From Ruminococcus_G sp050944435 (GTDB taxonomy: Bacteria; Bacillota; Clostridia; Lachnospirales; Lachnospiraceae): a DNA stretch of 64,000 nucleotides. A model generated the notes under the pieces. That model was not told where the DNA came from. It did no database searches and was given only the letters and a program-made list of their open reading frames with translations. The position numbers and the translations under genes are program-made. Position 1 is the first letter of the stretch, and each line of letters opens with the position of its first letter. Shown piece by piece: positions 52,401 through 61,198 of the stretch. Where the stretch lies: positions 1-64,000 of the forward strand of contig JBMNRB010000014.1 in NCBI GenBank assembly GCA_050944435.1, in the 5' to 3' direction.

Positions 52401-53713
52401 TGTACGCTGTCTACCACATGATTCTTGATTTTGATGCATTTCATATCCTGGCCGCCGATGTCCAGAATACAGTCCACTTCCGGATTAAAGAAAGCAGCCG
52501 CATAGTAATGAGATACCGTTTCCACTTCACCTTCGTCCAGCATCAGAGCCGCTTTGATCAGCGCTTCACCATAGCCGGTGGAACAGGACCAGGCGATATG
52601 GGCTTTGGAGGGAAGATGACGGTAAATTTCCTGAATCGCATGAATGGTGGTTGCCAGGGGGCTTCCGTTATTATTGGCGTAAAATGAATACAGCAGGGAA
52701 CCGTCTTCCGCCACCAGAGCCGCCTTGGTTGTGGTGGAACCGGCGTCAATTCCCAGATAACAGTTGCCCTCGTAAGTATCCAGATCGGATGTTTTTACAT
52801 TGTACTGACTTTGGCGCTGATTGAATTCTTCGTATTCCTCTTCAGAAGCAAACAGCGGTTCCATCCGGTCCACCTCGAATTCCAGTTTGACGTTGGATTC
52901 CAGGCGGCTTTGGAGACCGCTCATGAGAACAGATACTTCTTCCTTTGCGTTAAGAGCCGATCCAATGGCCGCAAAAAGATGAGAGTTTTCAGGAGCGATG
53001 GTATGTTCCTCATCCAGACGCAGGGTCCGGATAAAAGCCTGTTTCAGTTCTGATAAAAAGTGAAGGGGTCCTCCCAGAAAGGCGATATGGCCGCGGATGG
53101 GTTTTCCGCAGGCCAGTCCGCTGATGGTCTGATTGACAACCGCCTGGAAAATAGAGGCGGAAAGATCTTCTTTCGTAGCGCCTTCATTGATCAGCGGCTG
53201 GATATCAGATTTGGCGAACACACCGCATCGGGCGGCGATGGGATACAGCGCCTTATAGTTTTTGGCATACTCATTCAGGCCCACTGCGTCTGTCTGGAGC
53301 AGGGAAGCCATCTGATCGATGAAAGAACCGGTTCCTCCGGCACAGATTCCATTCATCCTCTGTTCAATATTCCCGCCTTCAAAGTAGATGATTTTGGCAT
53401 CCTCCCCGCCCAGCTCTATGGCGACATCCGTTTTGGGCGCCAGTTTCTGGAGGGAAGAAGACACGGCGATTACTTCCTGAACGAAGGGAACCTGCAGATG
53501 ATTGGCCAATGCAAGTCCGCCGGAACCCGTGATTACCGGGTGTACAGTCAGGTCACCGCAGGAGGCGCAGGCTTTTTTCAGCAAAGCCGCCAGTGTTTCC
53601 TGAATATTAGCGAAATGACGTTCATAGTCAGAAAAAAGCAGGTGCTGCTCCTGATCCAGAACAGCAATCTTGACTGTTGTGGAACCAATATCAATACCTA
53701 ACGTATAGTGCAT
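49493..53713 (-). CDS. 2-hydroxyacyl-CoA dehydratase activase fused to a dehydratase-like part
   Basis: A 1406-residue protein; ATG 53713 follows GAGGAG. Two ASKHA ATPase domains come first: YTLGIDIGSTTVKIAVLD with CAGGTGSFIDQMASLL (residues 1-255), then YLGIDAGSTTTKAAL with ACSSGCGSFIETF (about 315-585). The Cys residues in these motifs bind a bridging [4Fe-4S] cluster. A DUF2229-like segment and an HgdB/HgdC-like dehydratase part follow (GGCRASNYIAF, QTGEGWFLTGEM, QPFGCLPNHI). Relatives activate radical dehydration of 2-hydroxyacyl-CoA in amino-acid fermentation. The partner and substrate are unknown. Confidence 0.88.
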   Translation of the reverse strand: MHYTLGIDIGSTTVKIAVLDQEQHLLFSDYERHFANIQETLAALLKKACASCGDLTVHPVITGSGGLALANHLQVPFVQEVIAVSSSLQKLAPKTDVAIELGGEDAKIIYFEGGNIEQRMNGICAGGTGSFIDQMASLLQTDAVGLNEYAKNYKALYPIAARCGVFAKSDIQPLINEGATKEDLSASIFQAVVNQTISGLACGKPIRGHIAFLGGPLHFLSELKQAFIRTLRLDEEHTIAPENSHLFAAIGSALNAKEEVSVLMSGLQSRLESNVKLEFEVDRMEPLFASEEEYEEFNQRQSQYNVKTSDLDTYEGNCYLGIDAGSTTTKAALVAEDGSLLYSFYANNNGSPLATTIHAIQEIYRHLPSKAHIAWSCSTGYGEALIKAALMLDEGEVETVSHYYAAAFFNPEVDCILDIGGQDMKCIKIKNHVVDSVQLNEACSSGCGSFIETFAKSLNYSVEDFAKAALFAKNPIDLGTRCTVFMNSKVKQAQKEGAEVADISAGLAYSVIKNALYKVIKVSDASELGKHIVVQGGTFYNDAVLRSFEKIADCEAVRPDIAGIMGAFGAALIARERYEEGSTTTMLPIEKINTLQYTTSMANCKGCTNNCRLTINRFSGGRQFISGNRCERGIGKEKNKDHIPNLFEYKYERIFGYEPLPADKAVRGQVGIPRVLNMFENYPFWFTFFTELKYQVVLSPTSTRKIYELGIESIPSESECYPAKLAHGHVTWLIRQGVKFIFYPCVPYERVEFEDSVNHYNCPIVTSYAENIKNNVDELNDDSILFRNPFVAFTSEEILTERLVAEFPDIPDEEVRKAAHLAWQEQAQQRQDIMRKGEETLDYLKKTGRHGIVLAGRPYHIDPEIHHGIPDLINSYGVAVLTEDSVSHLAPLERPIRVNDQWMYHTRLYAAANFVKEHDNLDLIQLNSFGCGLDAVTTDEVSEILSHSGKIYTCLKIDEVNNLGAARIRVRSLLAAIRTREKMCLNRTIQPSSIKKVPFTKEMRKTHTILCPQMSPIHFRLLEPAFNASGYHLEVLPNDNKEAVDVGLKYVNNDACYPSLMVVGQIMQALLSGKYDLDHVAIIMSQTGGGCRASNYIAFIRRALEKAGMSHIPVISINLSGLESNPGFKITPDLARRLAYAAVFGDIFMKCLYRMRPYEKKKGSANRLHRKWEKICIDYVSGKHLSHTRFKQICRTIIRDFDRLPITDEKKPRVGIVGEILVKFLPAANNHLAELLEKEGAEPVVPDLIDFMCYCFYNQNFKAKYLGTKKSTAKWANVAIKAIDWLRSAATKEFEKSVHFDPPARIEDLARMAAPIVSMGNQTGEGWFLTGEMMELIHNNAKNIVCTQPFGCLPNHIVGKGVIKEIRREYPDANIVAIDYDPGASEVNQLNRIKLMLSTAMKNMKQ

Positions 53714-53766
53714 ATAATTTCTCCTCATTGGTGATAAACGTGATTAACATAAGTAAAGTCGATGAT

Positions 53767-53795
53767 ATTATACGCTGAACCAGATGAAAATGCAA
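53767..53795 (-). promoter_or_regulatory. Promoter of the dehydratase-activase gene
   Basis: On the minus strand TTGCAT (plus 53790-53795) and TATAAT (plus 53767-53772) are 17 bp apart. Confidence 0.75.
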
Positions 53796-53827
53796 TGAAA
53801 AAAAGGGCAGAACATTTTGGAAAAGTA

Positions 53828-53836
53828 TGATATACT
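53828..53836 (+). promoter_or_regulatory. Extended -10 promoter of tgt
   Basis: TGATATACT is an extended -10 element. The -35 region (CAGAAC) is poor. The two divergent promoters lie 33 bp apart. Confidence 0.5.
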
Positions 53837-53890
53837 GAGTCTCAGATCAAAAAACAAATGAAAGAGGAATGGAAAAGGAATTAAAGAAAT

Positions 53891-55036
53891 ATGTATGAAA
53901 TTTTGAAAAAAGACGGCTGTGCCAAAAGGGCCCGGTTCCATACGGTTCACGGCACCATTGAAACGCCGGTGTTTATGAACGTGGGTACGGCGGCGGCCAT
54001 CAAGGGGGCTGTGGCCACCACAGATCTTAAAGAGATTAAAACACAGGTGGAGTTGTCCAACACCTATCATCTCCATGTAAGACCGGGGGATGAGGTGGTA
54101 AAAAGGCTGGGCGGTCTTCATCGCTTTATGAACTGGGACAGACCCATACTGACAGATTCCGGCGGGTTCCAGGTATTCTCTCTTGGCTCTTTAAGGAAGA
54201 TCAAAGAGGAGGGCGTGTATTTCCGTTCCCATGTAGATGGACGAAAGATCTTTATGGGGCCGGAGGAAAGCATGCGGATTCAGTCCAATCTGGCGTCTAC
54301 CATCGCCATGGCTTTCGACGAGTGCCCATCCAGTGTGGCATCCAGGGAATACGTACAGAATTCTGTGGATCGGACAGCCAGGTGGCTGGTTCGCTGTAAA
54401 GAGGAGATGGAAAGACTGAACAGTCTTGATGATACCCTCAATCCCCATCAGCTTCTGTTTGGCATTAATCAGGGCGCGGTCTACGAAGATATCCGGATTG
54501 CCCACGCCCAGAGAATAGCCCAGCTTGATTTGCCCGGATATGCCATAGGCGGGCTGGCTGTGGGCGAAAGCCATGAAGAAATGTATCGGATCCTGGATGC
54601 GGTAGTGCCCCATCTTCCGGAAAATAAACCTACGTATCTGATGGGGGTGGGCACTCCGGCCAATATCCTGGAGGCGGTGGAACGGGGAGTGGACTTTTTC
54701 GACTGCGTTTACCCCAGCCGGAACGGCCGCCACGGCCATGTTTATACCGACAGCGGCAAACTGAACCTGCTGAACGCCAGATTTGAGCTGGATACAAGAC
54801 CGATTCAGGAAGGATGCGGATGTCCTGCATGCCGAAACTACAGCAGAGCTTATATCCGTCATCTTTTAAAAGCGAAAGAGATGCTGGGCATGCGCCTCTG
54901 CGTGCTCCATAATCTTTATTTCTATAACACGATGATGGAAGAAATCCGCGCAGCCATTGAAGAAGGCCGGTATGCTTCTTATAAAAAGAAGAAACTTGCA
55001 GGATTTATGGAAAACGACAAAAAGGCGGAATCATGA
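53891..55036 (+). CDS. tgt: tRNA-guanine transglycosylase
   Basis: A 381-residue enzyme exchanging guanine 34 for preQ1 in GUN-anticodon tRNAs. The active Asp is in LTDSGGFQVFSLG, the second Asp in FDCVYPSRNGRHGH, and the zinc site in GCGCPACRNYSRAYIRHL. The upstream NTYHLHVRPG is conserved. yajC follows 82 bp later with a promoter candidate of its own. No preQ1 riboswitch is seen upstream. Confidence 0.95.
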   Translation: MYEILKKDGCAKRARFHTVHGTIETPVFMNVGTAAAIKGAVATTDLKEIKTQVELSNTYHLHVRPGDEVVKRLGGLHRFMNWDRPILTDSGGFQVFSLGSLRKIKEEGVYFRSHVDGRKIFMGPEESMRIQSNLASTIAMAFDECPSSVASREYVQNSVDRTARWLVRCKEEMERLNSLDDTLNPHQLLFGINQGAVYEDIRIAHAQRIAQLDLPGYAIGGLAVGESHEEMYRILDAVVPHLPENKPTYLMGVGTPANILEAVERGVDFFDCVYPSRNGRHGHVYTDSGKLNLLNARFELDTRPIQEGCGCPACRNYSRAYIRHLLKAKEMLGMRLCVLHNLYFYNTMMEEIRAAIEEGRYASYKKKKLAGFMENDKKAES

Positions 55037-55063
55037 AAAAATCAGGAAAAAAAGCTTGATGGA

Positions 55064-55093
55064 TTGACATATTTTGTGTATTATGGATTGTAT
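55064..55093 (+). promoter_or_regulatory. Weak promoter candidate for yajC
   Basis: TTGACA (55064-55069) is clear. The best -10 at a fair distance is TTGTAT (18 bp on), which is poor. Confidence 0.3.
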
Positions 55094-55118
55094 TAGGGTA
55101 TAACAGGAGGGAATAACT

Positions 55119-55442
55119 ATGATAGTAGCTTCGGCATCGTCTTCGACTTCCGGAATGCTTGGCACCGGCTCTATGATTTTATGGATAGTAGTTTTATTCG
55201 CACTGATGTATTTTCTGATGATCCGTCCTCAGAAAAAAGAACAGAAGCGGTTAAGCGCCATGCTTTCCGATCTGGCGGTGGGAGATGCAGTTGTGACCAC
55301 CAGCGGATTTTATGGCATCGTCATTGATTTGACGGAAGAAGATGTGATTGTGGAATTTGGTAATAATAAAAACTGCCGGATCCCCATGAGAAAATCAGCA
55401 ATTGCGGAAGTGGAAAAACCGGAAGAGGTGAAAAGCGAGTAA
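55119..55442 (+). CDS. yajC: Preprotein translocase subunit YajC
   Basis: A 107-residue protein with one membrane helix (MILWIVVLFALMYFLMIRPQKKEQ) followed by a small soluble part with DAVVTTSGFYGIVIDL. It is an accessory of the SecDF complex. The tgt-yajC pair is a common arrangement. Confidence 0.93.
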   Translation: MIVASASSSTSGMLGTGSMILWIVVLFALMYFLMIRPQKKEQKRLSAMLSDLAVGDAVVTTSGFYGIVIDLTEEDVIVEFGNNKNCRIPMRKSAIAEVEKPEEVKSE

Positions 55443-55448
55443 AGACAA

Positions 55449-55484
55449 GGGACTGGGTGCGCAGGCATTCAGTCCCAGCTTTTT
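55449..55484 (+). terminator. Terminator of tgt-yajC
   Basis: GGGACTG and CAGTCCC pair around a 14-base loop, followed by AGCTTTTTG. Confidence 0.8.
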
Positions 55485-55485
55485 G

Positions 55486-55514
55486 TTGAAATATCGAAAA
55501 AAATGGATTATTAT
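55486..55514 (+). promoter_or_regulatory. Promoter of leuB-ilvD-ilvB
   Basis: TTGAAA (55486-55491), 17 bp, TATTAT (55509-55514). The leader is too short for a T-box or leucine attenuator. Confidence 0.65.
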
Positions 55515-55548
55515 ATTTCTAATAGGCTGATAACAGGGAGGAAAAGAT

Positions 55549-56634
55549 ATGAGTTATAAGATTGCACTGATACCTGGAGACGGAATCGGACCTGAAATCG
55601 TAAAGGAAGCAAAAAAGGTTCTGGATCGGGTATGTGAAAAATATCATCATGAATTTGCATATACAACATTGCTGCTGGGCGGCGCGTCCATTGACGCCCA
55701 CGGTGTACCTTTGACGGAAGAAACGATTCAGAAAGCCAAAGAGTCCGACGCCGTGCTGATGGGATCCATCGGCGGAGATGCAGCTACGTCTCCCTGGTAT
55801 CGTCTGGAGCCTTCCAAACGTCCGGAAGCGGGACTTCTGGGAATACGTAAAGCGCTGAATCTTTTTGCCAATTTGAGACCGGCTTATCTTTATGAAGAGC
55901 TGAAGGAGGCATGCCCTCTCAGGGACGAGATTATCGGGGAAGGCTTCGATATGATGATTATGCGGGAACTGACCGGCGGCCTCTATTTTGGCGAAAGAAA
56001 AACGGTGGAAGAAAACGGCGTCAGAAAGGCTGTGGACACCCTGACATATGATGAGAATGAGATTCGCAGGATTGCAAAAAGAGCGTTTGATATTGCCGGA
56101 AAAAGAAGAAAAAAAGTGACCAGCGTGGACAAAGCAAACGTACTTGACTCTTCCCGGCTCTGGAGAAGCGTAGTGGAAGAGGTGGCAAAGGATTATCCGG
56201 ATGTGGAACTGTCCCACATGTTGGTGGACAACTGCGCCATGCAGCTGGTAAAAGATCCCGGCCAGTTTGACGTGATTTTGACGGAAAATATGTTTGGAGA
56301 CATTCTTTCTGACGAAGCAAGCATGGTGACCGGTTCCATCGGAATGCTTTCTTCGGCCAGCCTGAATGAAACAAAATTTGGCCTGTATGAACCCAGCCAC
56401 GGTTCAGCGCCGGATATCGCAGGAAAAAATATGGCAAATCCCATTGCGACTATCCTTTCCGCGGCTATGATGCTTCGCTATTCTTTGGATCTGGATAAAG
56501 AAGCCGATGCAGTGGAACAGGCGGTGAAAGATGTACTGGCACAAGGTTTCCGAACGGTGGATATTATGTCAGAAGGCTGTACCCAGCTTGGAACGGCGGA
56601 AATGGGAGATAAAATAGCGGAAGCAATCAAATAA
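55549..56634 (+). CDS. leuB: 3-isopropylmalate dehydrogenase
   Basis: A 361-residue NAD-dependent dehydrogenase of leucine synthesis; ATG 55549 follows GGGAGG. IPGDGIGPEIV opens the Rossmann-like fold, RPEAGLLGIRKALNLFANLRPA and MIMRELTGGLYFGE bind substrate, DNCAMQLVKDPGQFDVILTENMFGDILSDEASM holds the metal Asp residues, and EPSHGSAPDIAGKNMANP binds NAD. leuA and leuCD are not in the window. Confidence 0.95.
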   Translation: MSYKIALIPGDGIGPEIVKEAKKVLDRVCEKYHHEFAYTTLLLGGASIDAHGVPLTEETIQKAKESDAVLMGSIGGDAATSPWYRLEPSKRPEAGLLGIRKALNLFANLRPAYLYEELKEACPLRDEIIGEGFDMMIMRELTGGLYFGERKTVEENGVRKAVDTLTYDENEIRRIAKRAFDIAGKRRKKVTSVDKANVLDSSRLWRSVVEEVAKDYPDVELSHMLVDNCAMQLVKDPGQFDVILTENMFGDILSDEASMVTGSIGMLSSASLNETKFGLYEPSHGSAPDIAGKNMANPIATILSAAMMLRYSLDLDKEADAVEQAVKDVLAQGFRTVDIMSEGCTQLGTAEMGDKIAEAIK

Positions 56635-56658
56635 TCAAAGAGAAGTGAGGTAGGATTG

Positions 56659-58329
56659 ATGAAAAGTGATGCAGTGAAAAAGGGAATCCAGCAGGCGCCC
56701 CACCGATCCCTGTTTAATGCGTTGGGATTTACGAAAGAGGAGATGGAGAAGCCTCTGGTTGGTATTGTAAGTTCTTATAATGAAATTGTGCCGGGTCATA
56801 TGAACCTGGATAAAATTGTGGAAGCCGTAAAGATGGGCGTGGCCCTGGCAGGCGGCGTGCCCAGAGTATTTCCGGCCATCGCGGTGTGCGACGGAATTGC
56901 CATGGGCCATATCGGAATGAAGTATTCTCTGGTGACCAGGGATCTGATTGCGGATTCCACGGAAGCCATGGCGCTGGCTCATCAGTTTGACGCTCTGGTT
57001 ATGGTTCCCAATTGTGATAAAAATGTACCCGGACTTCTGATGGCGGCGGCCAGAATCAATGTGCCGACGATTTTCGTCAGCGGCGGTCCTATGATGGCCG
57101 GCCATGTCCATGGACAGAAGAGAAGCCTCTCCAGCATGTTTGAGGCGGTGGGGGCTTACGCCGCTGGAAAGATGACGGAAGAAGATGTGCAGGAGTTTGA
57201 GAATAAGGCATGTCCCACCTGCGGTTCCTGTTCCGGTATGTACACCGCCAACAGTATGAACTGTCTGACAGAAGTTCTGGGGATGGGACTGCAGGGAAAT
57301 GGAACGATTCCCGCCGTATATTCTGAGAGAATCCGTCTGGCTAAACATGCGGGAATGCAAGTGATGGAACTGCTGAGAAAGAATATTCGTCCCCGCGATA
57401 TTATGACAAAAGAGGCGCTGATCAATGCGCTGACGGTGGATATGGCATTGGGATGCTCCACCAACAGTATGCTTCATTTGCCGGCCATAGCCCACGAAAT
57501 CGGCATGGATTTCAAGATTCCCTATGCCAATGAAATCAGCGCCAGAACCCCCAATCTCTGTCATTTGGCTCCGGCAGGTCCCACTTATATGGAAGATCTC
57601 AACGAAGCCGGCGGCGTCTATGCGGTCATGAATGAATTAAATAAAAAAGGTCTGCTGCACACGGAATGCATGACGGTTACGGGAAAAACGGTGGGCGAGA
57701 ATATCGCAGGCTGCGTCAATAAAAATCCGGAGGTAATCCGTCCCATTGATAATCCCTACAGTGAAACAGGCGGTCTTGCTGTTCTTCAGGGCAACCTGGC
57801 TCCCGACGGCAGCGTGGTAAAACGTTCTGCAGTTGTGGAGGAAATGCTGGTCCATGAAGGACCGGCCAGAGTATTTGACTGTGAAGAAGATGCCAGTGAA
57901 GCCATTCTTTCCGGAAAAATTAAGGAAGGGGATGTGGTGGTTATCCGCTATGAAGGTCCTAAAGGCGGGCCGGGTATGCGGGAGATGCTCAACCCCACCT
58001 CTCAGATTGCAGGCATGGGGCTGGGTTCATCCGTAGCTCTGATCACTGATGGACGTTTTTCCGGCGCTTCCAGGGGAGCTTCCATCGGTCATGTTTCTCC
58101 GGAAGCAGCGGTGGGAGGGCCCATTGCTTTGATTGAAGAAGGAGATATAATCCAGATAGATATTCCGGGTCATAAATTAAATGTGGCGGTCAGTGATGAA
58201 GAAATGGCCAGAAGAAAAGAAAACTGGAAGCCCAGACAGCCAAAGGTAACTTCTGGATATCTGGCCAGATATGCTTCTATGGTGACCTCCGGCGATCGGG
58301 GCGCAGTGTTGGAAATTCCAAAAAATTAG
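56659..58329 (+). CDS. ilvD: Dihydroxy-acid dehydratase
   Basis: A 556-residue iron-sulfur enzyme of valine and isoleucine synthesis. ATG 56659 is chosen (GTGAGGTAGG site). Cluster cysteines lie in PNCDKNVPGLL and CPTCGSCSGMYTANSMNCL. GRFSGASRGASIGHVSPEAA is the family C-terminal motif. ilvB follows 11 bp later. Confidence 0.95.
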   Translation: MKSDAVKKGIQQAPHRSLFNALGFTKEEMEKPLVGIVSSYNEIVPGHMNLDKIVEAVKMGVALAGGVPRVFPAIAVCDGIAMGHIGMKYSLVTRDLIADSTEAMALAHQFDALVMVPNCDKNVPGLLMAAARINVPTIFVSGGPMMAGHVHGQKRSLSSMFEAVGAYAAGKMTEEDVQEFENKACPTCGSCSGMYTANSMNCLTEVLGMGLQGNGTIPAVYSERIRLAKHAGMQVMELLRKNIRPRDIMTKEALINALTVDMALGCSTNSMLHLPAIAHEIGMDFKIPYANEISARTPNLCHLAPAGPTYMEDLNEAGGVYAVMNELNKKGLLHTECMTVTGKTVGENIAGCVNKNPEVIRPIDNPYSETGGLAVLQGNLAPDGSVVKRSAVVEEMLVHEGPARVFDCEEDASEAILSGKIKEGDVVVIRYEGPKGGPGMREMLNPTSQIAGMGLGSSVALITDGRFSGASRGASIGHVSPEAAVGGPIALIEEGDIIQIDIPGHKLNVAVSDEEMARRKENWKPRQPKVTSGYLARYASMVTSGDRGAVLEIPKN

Positions 58330-58340
58330 GAGGAGGAACC

Positions 58341-60032
58341 ATGCAGTTAACAGGTTCAGAAATTATCATCAAATGTCTGGAAGAGCAGGGAGTGGATACT
58401 GTTTTTGGATATCCGGGCGGTTCCATTCTGAATATATATGACGAGTTGTACAAACATCAAAGTGAAATCCGCCATATCCTGACTTCCCATGAACAGGGCG
58501 CCGCCCATGCAGCGGACGGATATGCCAGGGCTACGGGAAAAGTAGGAGTCTGTATGGCGACTTCCGGCCCCGGAGCCACCAATCTGGTTACCGGGATTGC
58601 CACGGCCTATATGGATTCCATTCCCGTGGTGGCGATTACCGCCAATGTGGGAGTACCGCTTTTGGGAAAGGACAGCTTTCAGGAGGTAGATATTGCCGGC
58701 GTGACTATGCCTGTCACAAAGCACAGCATGATCGTAAAGGATGTGACCAAGCTGGCTGATACACTGCGGAGGGCCTTTACTATTGCAAAAAGCGGCCGGC
58801 CGGGTCCGGTGCTGGTGGATGTCACCAAGGATGTCACGGCAATGAAAGCGGAATATACTTATAAAGAACCGGAAGAGATTTTGCCCTATACGGAGAAGAT
58901 AGGACATCTGGACATCGAAAAAGCCGTTGAGATGATTGCAAAGGCGAAAAGACCGTTTATCTTTGTGGGCGGCGGGGCCATTCTTTCCGGGGCGTCAGAG
59001 GAAATCAGAACCTTTGTCCATAAGGTAAACGCGCCGGTGGCAGTATCTTTGATGGGAAAGGGAGCCTTTCCTGAGACGGATGAGCTGTATACCGGTATGA
59101 TCGGAATGCACGGTACGAAGACTTCTAATCTGGGCGTGATGCAGGCGGATTTGCTGATTACCCTGGGGGCCAGATTCAGTGACCGTGTAACGGGAGATAC
59201 CGGCAGTTTTGCAAAAAATGCGAAAATTCTTCAGATTGATGTGGATGCCGCGGAGATTAACAAAAATATCGTTGTGGACGCCAGCATTGTGGGAGATGTA
59301 AAGGAAGTACTGAAAATTCTCAATCAGCAGATTCCTCAGCAGGGCCATGAAGAGTGGATGGAAACCATTCGTGAGCTGAAGCAGAAATATCCTATGCAGT
59401 ATGATGAGAGCGGGTTAAGCGGTCCATATATCATGGAGGAGCTGTACCGGATTACCAAAGGCGACGCAATCATCACCACGGAGGTGGGACAGCATCAGAT
59501 GTGGGCGGCGCAGTATTACAAATATACGAGGCCCAGAACCTTTATTACTTCCGGGGGACTGGGAACCATGGGTTACGGTCTGGGGGCGGCCATCGGTGCG
59601 AAAATTGCCCGGCCCGACAAGACGGTGATTAACGTGGCGGGAGACGGCTGTTTCAGAATGAATATGAATGAAATCGCCACGGCGGTGCGCAACAATCTTC
59701 CGCTGATCGAAGTGGTAATTAACAATCACGTACTGGGAATGGTGCGGCAGTGGCAGACGCTGTTCTATGGCAAAAGGTATTCTTATACGGTACTGCAGGA
59801 TAAAACAGATTATGTAAAAGTGGCGGAGGCCATGGGAGCCGTTGGAATTCGTGTGACAAAGAAAGAAGAAGTGGCTCCGGCCATCGAAAAGGCCATCGCG
59901 CTGAATACCACGGTTCTGATTGACTGCCAAATTGACTGTGACGACAAAGTATTTCCCATGGTTGCCGCGGGAGCGTCCCTGGAGGAAAGTTTTGACGCAG
60001 AAGATCTGAAAAAAAGTGAACAGTCCATTTGA
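58341..60032 (+). CDS. ilvB: Acetolactate synthase, large subunit
   Basis: A 563-residue thiamine-diphosphate enzyme; ATG 58341 follows AGGAGGAG. GYPGGSILNIYDEL, the catalytic Glu in SHEQGAAHAADGYARATG, and GDGCFRMNMNEIATAVRNNLPL for ThDP and metal. It makes acetolactate or acetohydroxybutyrate. The small subunit ilvN, and ilvC, are not next to it. Confidence 0.95.
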   Translation: MQLTGSEIIIKCLEEQGVDTVFGYPGGSILNIYDELYKHQSEIRHILTSHEQGAAHAADGYARATGKVGVCMATSGPGATNLVTGIATAYMDSIPVVAITANVGVPLLGKDSFQEVDIAGVTMPVTKHSMIVKDVTKLADTLRRAFTIAKSGRPGPVLVDVTKDVTAMKAEYTYKEPEEILPYTEKIGHLDIEKAVEMIAKAKRPFIFVGGGAILSGASEEIRTFVHKVNAPVAVSLMGKGAFPETDELYTGMIGMHGTKTSNLGVMQADLLITLGARFSDRVTGDTGSFAKNAKILQIDVDAAEINKNIVVDASIVGDVKEVLKILNQQIPQQGHEEWMETIRELKQKYPMQYDESGLSGPYIMEELYRITKGDAIITTEVGQHQMWAAQYYKYTRPRTFITSGGLGTMGYGLGAAIGAKIARPDKTVINVAGDGCFRMNMNEIATAVRNNLPLIEVVINNHVLGMVRQWQTLFYGKRYSYTVLQDKTDYVKVAEAMGAVGIRVTKKEEVAPAIEKAIALNTTVLIDCQIDCDDKVFPMVAAGASLEESFDAEDLKKSEQSI

Positions 60033-60042
60033 TTCGGATATC

Positions 60043-60071
60043 TTGACATTAAAATAACAAAGAGTTATGAT
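60043..60071 (+). promoter_or_regulatory. Promoter of serC-serA
   Basis: TTGACA (60043-60048), 17 bp, TATGAT (60066-60071): near-consensus. Confidence 0.85.
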
Positions 60072-60114
60072 AGGAAAAGATTTTTATAATTAAGACTGTG
60101 AGGAGGATTTTAAA

Positions 60115-61197
60115 GTGAGTAGAGTGTACAATTTTTCAGCAGGTCCGGCAGTGCTGCCGGAAGAGGTATTGAAAGAAGCCCAGGCGGAGATGCTGGATTA
60201 CCGTGGGACGGGGATGTCTGTAATGGAGATGAGTCATCGCTCGAAAGCTTTTGATGAAATCATCGACCAGGCGGAGGCGGATCTGCGCAAATTGATGCAG
60301 ATCCCGGATAATTATAAAGTATTGTTCATGCAGGGCGGCGCGTCTTTGCAGTTCGCCATGATTCCCATGAACCTTATGAAGAATAAGACTGCAGATTATA
60401 TCGTAACGGGTCAGTGGGCGAAAAAAGCGTACCAGGAAGCACAGAAATATGGAAAAGTAAATAAGATTGCTTCCTCTGAGGATAAAACTTTTTCCTACAT
60501 CCCGGATTGTTCGGATCTTCCCATAAGCGAGGACGCCGATTACGTTTATATCTGCGAGAACAACACCATTTACGGAACCAAATTTAAAAAACTGCCGAAC
60601 ACAAAGGGAAAACTGCTGGTTTCAGACGTATCCTCCTGTTTTCTGTCAGAACCGGTGGATGTGACAAAGTACGGCATCCTTTACGGCGGAGTACAGAAAA
60701 ATATCGGTCCGGCAGGTATGGTGATCGCAGTGGTTCGGGAAGCTCTGATTACGGAAGATGTGCTTCCGGGAACACCCACCATGATGCAGTATAAGACTTA
60801 TGCCGACAATCGTTCCATGTATAATACTCCGAACTGCTACTGTATTTACATGTGCGGCAAAGTATTCCAGTGGATCATGAAAATGGGCGGACTGGAAGGA
60901 ATGAAAGCCCACAATGAAAAGAAAGCGGCTATCCTTTATGATTTTCTGGATCAGAGTAAGCTGTTTAAAGGTACCGTCGTAAAGGAAGACCGGTCTTTGA
61001 TGAACGTACCCTTCGTGACGGGAAACAGTGAAATGGACGCCAAGTTTGTGGCAGAAGCCAAAGCAGCAGGTTTTGAAAATCTGAAGGGCCACAGAACGGT
61101 GGGCGGAATGCGCGCCAGCATTTATAATGCAATGCCTCTGGAAGGCGTGGAAAAATTGGTTGATTTTATGAAAAAATTTGAAGAGGAGAATCTGTGA
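60115..61197 (+). CDS. serC: Phosphoserine aminotransferase
   Basis: A 360-residue PLP enzyme, second step of serine synthesis. The start is GTG 60115 behind GAGGAGG. FSAGPAVLPEEVL at the start, FMQGGASLQFAMIPMN, and the PLP Lys in YGGVQKNIGPAG. GHRTVGGMRASIYNAM closes the protein. serA follows at once (ATG 2 bp after the stop). Confidence 0.95.
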   Translation: MSRVYNFSAGPAVLPEEVLKEAQAEMLDYRGTGMSVMEMSHRSKAFDEIIDQAEADLRKLMQIPDNYKVLFMQGGASLQFAMIPMNLMKNKTADYIVTGQWAKKAYQEAQKYGKVNKIASSEDKTFSYIPDCSDLPISEDADYVYICENNTIYGTKFKKLPNTKGKLLVSDVSSCFLSEPVDVTKYGILYGGVQKNIGPAGMVIAVVREALITEDVLPGTPTMMQYKTYADNRSMYNTPNCYCIYMCGKVFQWIMKMGGLEGMKAHNEKKAAILYDFLDQSKLFKGTVVKEDRSLMNVPFVTGNSEMDAKFVAEAKAAGFENLKGHRTVGGMRASIYNAMPLEGVEKLVDFMKKFEEENL

Positions 61198-61198
61198 C

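Noticed and set aside
55486..55549. A T-box or leucine attenuator before leuB
   Set aside because: The leader is under 65 bases and shows no specifier or T-box sequence.
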